From: an uncultured Clostridia bacterium
Lineage (GTDB): Bacteria; Bacillota; Clostridia; Christensenellales; Borkfalkiaceae
NCBI GenBank assembly: GCA_947629605.1
Contig: CANREK010000102.1
Location: forward strand, 1 to 5,214
DNA length: 5,214 nucleotides
Direction: 5' to 3'
The notes below the pieces were generated by a model that saw only the letters and a list, made by a program, of their open reading frames with translations, made no database searches and was not told where the DNA came from. Shown one piece after another: positions 1 through 3,521 of this stretch. The stretch's first letter is position 1. Each line of letters opens with the position of its first letter. The translations under genes and the position numbers were made by a program.

Positions 1-9
1 GTCCGTATT

Positions 10-80
10 CGCCCCGCGAGATTCTTCGGAATTGCCCCCGTACTCTCTATGAGCCCCGTGGCTCAGAATGACGCGGGGCG
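10..80. repeat. Nested imperfect inverted repeat, about 71 bp
   Basis: The outer arms are perfect 9-bp inverted repeats (CGCCCCGCG at 10-18 and CGCGGGGCG at 72-80). Inside them is a 5-bp pair (ATTCT at 21-25, AGAAT at 65-69), and inside that a small hairpin (GAGCC at 51-55, loop CCGT, GGCTC at 60-64). The AGATTCTTCG...CTCAGAATGAC layout has the same plan as the GATGCTTCAC...TTCAGCATGA core of the 107-bp repeat further on, so the two are probably relatives in one class of dispersed intergenic palindromes. No open reading frame or T-run goes with it, so it is not an obvious terminator. It may be a REP- or MITE-like element; that is inference. Confidence 0.6.
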
Positions 81-106
81 ACCACAGCATGAGCGCAGAG
101 GCATAT

Positions 107-213
107 TTGCTTCCGTGGGTTTGCTGGGATGCTTCACATACATTCAGCATGAGCGCACGGCGGCACGCCGTGCGCCTTGGGCGTGACATGAGCACCCGCC
201 GCTCACTCTGGGC
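107..213 (+). repeat. Dispersed palindromic repeat, copy 1 (direct orientation)
   Basis: This copy aligns by hand with 1651-1756 with about eight substitutions and one single-base gap. It holds three hairpin-forming parts: ATGCT/AGCAT arms (129-133 and 146-150); a perfect 10-bp stem GCGCACGGCG (153-162) with loop GCA and CGCCGTGCGC (166-175); and an overlapping small stem CGCC/GGCG (173-176 and 180-183). The 10-bp stem is identical in both copies, and one of the substitutions falls in the TTG/TTT loop of the small stem. The 12-base string AGCATGAGCGCA at 146-157 also occurs at 86-97, so a further fragment lies just upstream. A 12-bp palindrome (217-228) follows directly. No coding function is visible. 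The element may be a mobile or RAYT-type repeat, which one window cannot settle. Confidence 0.75.
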
Positions 214-261
214 ACGGCGGCATGCCGCTTCCCCCGCTTACCTTTTCTATTCTATCACGCA

Positions 262-319
262 ACCAAAAAAAAGTAAAGAAAAAATCCCCGCGGGCGCCGA
301 TTTCAAGGCACCCGCGGGG
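262..319 (-). terminator. Rho-independent terminator of the lipoprotein gene
   Basis: Read on the minus strand, a GC-rich stem (CCCCGCGGG at 286-294 paired with CCCGCGGGG at 311-319, extended by GCC/GGC at 296-298 and 307-309 after one mismatch) has an 8-base loop. It is followed by a U-rich tract, seen on the plus strand as A-rich DNA at about 263-284. It begins 14 bases past the stop codon of the lipoprotein gene. A strong stem plus a U tract at this distance is a standard intrinsic terminator. Confidence 0.92.
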
Positions 320-332
320 CGTGTTTCTGTAT

Positions 333-1154
333 TTATTTCACTTCGGGAAGCGTCACGCTCTGTCCGCCGTAGGTGTAGGAAGTTACAGTCCTCTGTGTTG
401 CAAAAAAAGTTGATGTGTCATACTTGGAAGTCGAGATCATCGCTTTCAGTCTCCCATCTTTGAACTTCCATATCAGATTTTGATCACTATCGCAATAACT
501 CCCACTCGTTTCATTGTATTGAAACTCCGAAAACATCATATCCTCATACTGATCACGCCAGGCTTGGAACGCTGAACGAAAATCGCACAGCGTGAGTACA
601 GTCTCGCTCGGCGTGGATGTTTCCCATTCTCCTTGATCGTTTTTTTGATACATTACTTTCGTTTCCATGTCAAAATATGCGTCCATGTTGAGTGCAATGC
701 CAATCATTTCATATTGTTCTCTGACTTGTCCGAGATAACTTTCCGAGCCCTCGGTCGTTTGGGTCAAATGAAGCAAATTTCCGCAAATAACGGTCGTCTG
801 CGTCTGCTTGTAGGTGAATTCTTGATGGTTGATTGTTCCGGACATCGTTACGGTGATGTCCGCTTTTACATTTTCAAACTTTTCCATCGAGAAAGCGGCC
901 ATCCACTCCTCTTTTGTCACGACATCCGAAACGAGTTCCTCGGGAGAAACTTCTTTCTCTTCCTCCTTTTCGTTCTCCGTCTCTCCCGTGGTCTTATCTC
1001 CCTCAGTCTCTCCCGTGGTCTTGTCGCCTTCCGTCCCCTCTGTCGTCTGCCCGTCCGCGGGAGGATTTTCCTTTTCTGTCGTACAGCCCACAAACGCCAC
1101 GCACATCATGACCGCAAGCAAGAGCACAGTTAGCTTCCACATTGTCTTTTTCAT
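333..1154 (-). CDS. Secreted lipoprotein with acidic repeat linker, function unknown
   Basis: The product is a 273-residue protein predicted to be exported and anchored to the outer face of the membrane by a lipidated cysteine. Residues 1-23 form a signal peptide (basic MKKTMWK, then a hydrophobic stretch) ending in AFVGC, a lipobox with Cys24 as the modified residue. Residues 25-69 are a Thr/Glu/Gly/Lys-rich linker with two exact copies of GDKTTGETE (43-51, 52-60), likely a flexible spacer. Residues 78-273 are polar, with alternating strand-like stretches, and look like a folded beta-rich domain. They recall LolA/LppX-like or similar uncharacterised clostridial lipoproteins, but I cannot assign a family. 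I chose the start at 1154 rather than the upstream in-frame ATG at 1187. It has an AAGGAG site 7 bases upstream, and the predicted transcript begins near 1183, so the upstream ATG would not be transcribed in full. The gene stands alone, with its own promoter and terminator, and diverges from an XRE regulator that might control it. Confidence 0.88.
   Translation of the reverse strand: MKKTMWKLTVLLLAVMMCVAFVGCTTEKENPPADGQTTEGTEGDKTTGETEGDKTTGETENEKEEEKEVSPEELVSDVVTKEEWMAAFSMEKFENVKADITVTMSGTINHQEFTYKQTQTTVICGNLLHLTQTTEGSESYLGQVREQYEMIGIALNMDAYFDMETKVMYQKNDQGEWETSTPSETVLTLCDFRSAFQAWRDQYEDMMFSEFQYNETSGSYCDSDQNLIWKFKDGRLKAMISTSKYDTSTFFATQRTVTSYTYGGQSVTLPEVK
975..1028 (-). repeat. In-frame 27-bp tandem repeat (two units) in the lipoprotein linker
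   Basis: Two adjacent 27-base units (975-1001 and 1002-1028) differ at three positions and both encode GDKTTGETE. Less regular TTEGTEG sequence precedes them and ENEKEEEKE follows, so the linker seems to have grown by small duplications. Because the unit is nine codons, gain or loss of copies keeps the frame and only changes the spacer length between the lipid anchor and the C-terminal domain. Confidence 0.85.
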
Positions 1155-1161
1155 TTTGTTT

Positions 1162-1167
1162 CTCCTT
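1162..1167 (-). promoter_or_regulatory. Ribosome binding site of the lipoprotein gene
   Basis: On the minus strand the sequence reads AAGGAG, followed by a 7-base A-rich spacer and then the ATG at 1154. It is a near-ideal Shine-Dalgarno sequence and fixes the start at MKKTMWKL, which also gives a normal length for a lipoprotein signal peptide. Confidence 0.88.
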
Positions 1168-1189
1168 ACCAAAATATTAGTGTGCATTC

Positions 1190-1218
1190 ATTATAAATGA
1201 TAATTAGTGGTGTGTCAA
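1190..1218 (-). promoter_or_regulatory. Consensus sigma-A (sigma-70) promoter of the lipoprotein gene
   Basis: On the minus strand there is a perfect TTGACA -35 box (plus-strand 1213-1218) and a perfect TATAAT -10 box (plus-strand 1190-1195), separated by exactly 17 bp. Transcription should start near 1183, leaving a leader of about 29 nt that contains the AAGGAG site. A fully consensus promoter suggests strong basal transcription, so any control is probably by repression. Confidence 0.9.
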
Positions 1219-1236
1219 CCGTTTTTAGTAAATTTG

Positions 1237-1259
1237 TAGTATATTTTTATGTATGGAGA
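1237..1259 (+). promoter_or_regulatory. Probable -10 region and ribosome binding site of the XRE gene
   Basis: The AT-rich stretch holds overlapping -10-like hexamers TAGTAT (1237-1242) and TATATT (1240-1245). No good -35 box lies at the right distance, and the expected place overlaps the -35 box of the divergent lipoprotein promoter. GGAGA at 1255-1259 is the only Shine-Dalgarno-like sequence, 11 bases before the ATG at 1271, a slightly long spacing. The ribosome binding site is more secure than the promoter. Confidence 0.4.
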
Positions 1260-1270
1260 AAAATATTACT

Positions 1271-1552
1271 ATGAACCGACTGCGGAGTTTACGCGAGGAC
1301 AGGGATTTGAGACAGATCGATGTTGCGGCGGCAACGGGGATCGACCAAAGATCCCTCTCCAACTATGAGACGGGAAAGACGAATCCCGACGCCTATGCGA
1401 TCGTGACGCTTGCGGAATTCTTTGGCGTGACGTGCGACTATCTGTTGGGCGTCACGGAGCGCAACCTTGCCAATGTGGATGACATTTTAACCGAGCTTGA
1501 AGATATCAAATCCCGTATCGACACGGTGGAAAAATATTTGAGAAAACAGTGA
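1271..1552 (+). CDS. Small XRE/Cro-type HTH regulator with C-terminal coiled coil
   Basis: The product is a predicted DNA-binding transcription regulator of 93 residues. Residues 3-60 form an HTH_3 domain: RLRSLREDRDLRQIDVAAAT, then GIDQRSLSNYETGK with the recognition helix around 25-33, then the characteristic LAEFFGVTCDYLLG ending. Residues about 70-92 form a short amphipathic helix with an a/d heptad pattern (L76, I79, I83, V86, L90), a likely dimerisation coiled coil. There is no ligand-binding, protease or toxin domain. An in-frame ATG at 1253 would give 99 residues, but it has no ribosome binding site and the only GGAGA sits just inside it. MNRLRSLRE is also the usual way this family begins. 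The gene diverges from the lipoprotein gene and has its own terminator. It may bind the shared intergenic region to control itself and the lipoprotein; nothing in the sequence proves the target. Control of the exporter operon is possible but less suggested by position. Confidence 0.92.
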   Translation: MNRLRSLREDRDLRQIDVAAATGIDQRSLSNYETGKTNPDAYAIVTLAEFFGVTCDYLLGVTERNLANVDDILTELEDIKSRIDTVEKYLRKQ

Positions 1553-1579
1553 AACGGCTCCCGCGGGAGCCGTTTTTTT
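1552..1579 (+). terminator. Rho-independent terminator of the XRE gene
   Basis: A perfect 20-base palindrome (1554-1573) folds as a stem of 8 to 10 bp with a CGCG loop (AAACGGCTCC paired with GGAGCCGTTT) and is followed by seven Ts at 1573-1579. It starts at the stop codon itself. Read on the other strand, the tract after the stem is only TTTCACTGTTTT, so it could at most weakly end transcripts coming from the ABC operon. Confidence 0.93.
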
Positions 1580-1650
1580 GATAGTTATTGCGCGTTTTAA
1601 CGCATTTTAAGCGCATATGCCAGATTATGCTGAGAGGGCGCAAAAAAATG
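1580..1650. other. AT-rich spacer with a 10-bp tandem doublet
   Basis: This short non-coding stretch contains two adjacent 10-mers, CGCGTTTTAA (1591-1600) and CGCATTTTAA (1601-1610), differing at one base, followed by GCGCATATGC. A run of seven As lies at 1642-1648, directly before the second 107-bp repeat copy. No gene, promoter or terminator hairpin is convincing here. Confidence 0.4.
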
Positions 1651-1756
1651 TTGCTCCGTAGGTTTGCTGGGATGCTTCACGTTCGTTCAGCATGAGCGCA
1701 CGGCGGCACGCCGTGCGCCTTTGGCGTGACACGAACCCCCGCCGCTCACTCTGGGC
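1651..1756 (+). repeat. Dispersed palindromic repeat, copy 2, overlapping the exporter stop codon
   Basis: This second copy of the repeat at 107-213 is in the same orientation and about 92% identical by hand alignment. It keeps the ATGCT/AGCAT arms (1672-1676 and 1689-1693), the perfect 10-bp GC stem (1696-1705 and 1709-1718) and the small CGCC/GGCG stem (1716-1719 and 1723-1726). Its last 11 bases lie inside the end of the ABC transporter gene, so they supply the stop codon and the last codons of that gene. The GC stem is not followed by a T-run on either strand, so it is not a standard terminator, though it could slow polymerase or protect the 3' end of the message. Confidence 0.75.
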
Positions 1757-3521
1757 GGGCCTCGCCGTTGGCGAATTGGGCGAAGTAGAGGGTGCGGTAG
1801 AAGCCGCCGGCGGCGAGAAGTTCCGCATGCGTGCCCCGTTCGATGATGGCGCCGTCCTTCATCACCAAGATCATGTCCGCATTCTTGATGGTCGAGAGCC
1901 TGTGGGCGACGACAAAACTCGTTCTCCCCTCCATGAGTTTTTGGAAGGCGTCCTGCACCAAAAGTTCGGTACGGGTGTCGATATTGCTCGTCGCCTCGTC
2001 CAAAATGAGCATGGGCGGGCGGCAGAGCATGACGCGGGCGATGCAGAGGAGCTGTTTCTGTCCCTCGGAGAGGTTGCCCTCTTCGCCGAGCACCGTGTCG
2101 TATCCCTTGGGAAGGCGCAGAATGAATGCATGGGCGTGGGCGGCGAGGGTGGCATTGATCATCTCCTGTTCGGTGCAATCTGTCCCCATGCAGAGATTTT
2201 CCCTGACGGTCGCCCGTTTCAGCCAAGTGTCCTGCAACACCATGCCGAAATTCTCCCTGAGCGACTGCCGCGTGACCGTCCGGATGTCCTGCCCGTCCAC
2301 GAAGATGGCCCCCTCGTCAACGTCGTAGAAGCGCATGAGGAGATTGATAAGCGTCGTCTTTCCGCACCCCGTGGGGCCGACAATGGCGACCCGCATGCCC
2401 GCTTTGACGGAGATATTCATATCTTGAATGAGCGGGCGGTCCTTCTGATAGGAGAAGGAGACGTCGCGGAGCTCCACGTCGCCCTTGACGGCTTCGAGCG
2501 CGGGAAGGCCTTGGTCCGAGCTCTCCTCGGGCTCCTCGATGAAGGCAAACAGCCGTGCTGCGCAGGCGAGGGCGTTTTGGAATTCGGCAATGACTTCGGA
2601 GATCTCGTTGAACGGCTTGGTATATTGATTGGAGTAGGACAAAAACGTCGTGAGGTTCCCCGCCGTGAAGGGGGCGGCCGTGCCCGCCGTGGCGATGGCG
2701 AGGAAGGCCCCGACGAGGGCGACGAGGGCGTAGACGACGGAATTCACAAAGCGGGTGACGGGGTTCGTCGTCGAGGAAAAGAAGAGGGCGGAGAGAGATT
2801 TTTTGCGCAATCCCTCGTTCAAACCGTCATATATGTGCTCATTTTCGTCCTCATGGGTGTAGGCCTTGACGACTTTGAGCCCCGCGATCATCTCGTCCGC
2901 AAAGGCCGTCTGCTCCCCTCTCGCCTCGGCCTGTGCACGGAACATCTTATAGGTGCGCGAGGCGATGAATCTCGCCGCAAGGAGAGAAAGCGGTGTCACG
3001 AGGAGCACGACGAGGGCGACTTCCCACCGCATGATGAACATGATGACGAGCACGCCCAAGATGGTCGCCGCGCCCGTAAAGAGCTGGGTAAATCCGAGGA
3101 GCAGGCCGTCGGAGAACTGCTCCGCATCCGCCAAAATGACGGAGGAGACGTCGCCGTACGCGCGGTTGTCGATGTAACTGAGGGGCAGAACTTCGATTTT
3201 TCGGAAGGCGTCCCTGCGGACTTCGGCGAGGACATGGTAGGCGATGCGGTTGTTGGAGAGGGAGAGGATGAACTGTCCCGCGACTGTCGCGGCGATGCAG
3301 AGGCCGATGTAGAGGAAGTAGCGGTAGAGATAGGTAAAATCCATGACCCGCTTGCCCGCCGCATTCAACGTGTAGACGAGGCCGTCGATGGCCTTACCGA
3401 TGAAGTAGGGCCCCATGATCTGCCCCGCGACGGAGAGAATGGCCGCCGCCATCGTGAGAACAAGCCACGGCGTGTAGGGTTTCAGACGAATCAAGATCTT
3501 GCGGAGCGTGGAGCCTTTCAT
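1746..3521 (-). CDS. ABC exporter half-transporter, catalytically competent subunit of a heterodimer
   Basis: This 591-residue fused membrane-ATPase protein is the second half of a predicted heterodimeric ABC exporter (type IV, multidrug/lipid-type). Residues 1-330 form the membrane domain with six likely helices (about 18-40, 67-90, 142-162, 166-186, 258-279, 286-306). Residues about 347-585 form the nucleotide-binding domain: A-loop Tyr358, Walker A GPTGCGKT (382-389), Q-loop Gln430, signature LSEGQ (484-488), Walker B MLILDE with catalytic Glu509, D-loop SNID, and H-loop His540. The Glu and His are intact, so this subunit supplies the Walker motifs of the hydrolysing site, while its LSEGQ differs from LSGGQ and faces the partner's degenerate site. 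It resembles TM288 of Thermotoga and the matching subunits of BmrCD and LmrCD. It overlaps the upstream gene by four bases (ATGA). The last codons and stop lie in a repeat copy. The substrate cannot be told; drugs, lipids or peptides are all possible. Confidence 0.95.
   Translation of the reverse strand: MKGSTLRKILIRLKPYTPWLVLTMAAAILSVAGQIMGPYFIGKAIDGLVYTLNAAGKRVMDFTYLYRYFLYIGLCIAATVAGQFILSLSNNRIAYHVLAEVRRDAFRKIEVLPLSYIDNRAYGDVSSVILADAEQFSDGLLLGFTQLFTGAATILGVLVIMFIMRWEVALVVLLVTPLSLLAARFIASRTYKMFRAQAEARGEQTAFADEMIAGLKVVKAYTHEDENEHIYDGLNEGLRKKSLSALFFSSTTNPVTRFVNSVVYALVALVGAFLAIATAGTAAPFTAGNLTTFLSYSNQYTKPFNEISEVIAEFQNALACAARLFAFIEEPEESSDQGLPALEAVKGDVELRDVSFSYQKDRPLIQDMNISVKAGMRVAIVGPTGCGKTTLINLLMRFYDVDEGAIFVDGQDIRTVTRQSLRENFGMVLQDTWLKRATVRENLCMGTDCTEQEMINATLAAHAHAFILRLPKGYDTVLGEEGNLSEGQKQLLCIARVMLCRPPMLILDEATSNIDTRTELLVQDAFQKLMEGRTSFVVAHRLSTIKNADMILVMKDGAIIERGTHAELLAAGGFYRTLYFAQFANGEARPE

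Noticed and set aside
68..463. A 131-codon plus-strand frame across the left repeats and the end of the lipoprotein gene
   Set aside because: It runs through the palindromic repeats and the terminator hairpin, has no domain, and is antisense to the real gene end.
1155..1187. An upstream ATG at 1187 giving a lipoprotein 11 residues longer
   Set aside because: It lies about at the predicted transcription start, has no ribosome binding site, and would put MHTNILVRRN ahead of a signal peptide that is already complete.
633..1200. Plus-strand frames antisense to the lipoprotein gene, with Ser/Val/Pro-rich repeats
   Set aside because: The repetitive composition is only the complement of the GDKTTGETE linker repeats. 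The minus-strand gene has a promoter, ribosome binding site, signal peptide and terminator.
1253..1270. An upstream ATG at 1253 giving an XRE protein six residues longer
   Set aside because: There is no ribosome binding site before it. The only GGAGA overlaps this ATG and serves the ATG at 1271, where the usual family N-terminus begins.
333..1552. Lipoprotein and XRE gene as a toxin-antitoxin pair
   Set aside because: The genes diverge and are separately terminated, the larger product is an exported lipoprotein, and no toxin fold is recognisable. Such pairs are normally co-transcribed and cytoplasmic.
107..1756. The repeats as a CRISPR array or as phage attachment sites
   Set aside because: There are only two full copies, over 1.4 kb apart with genes between them, no spacers, and no integrase or Cas gene in the window. 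A tRNA-type attachment core is not visible.
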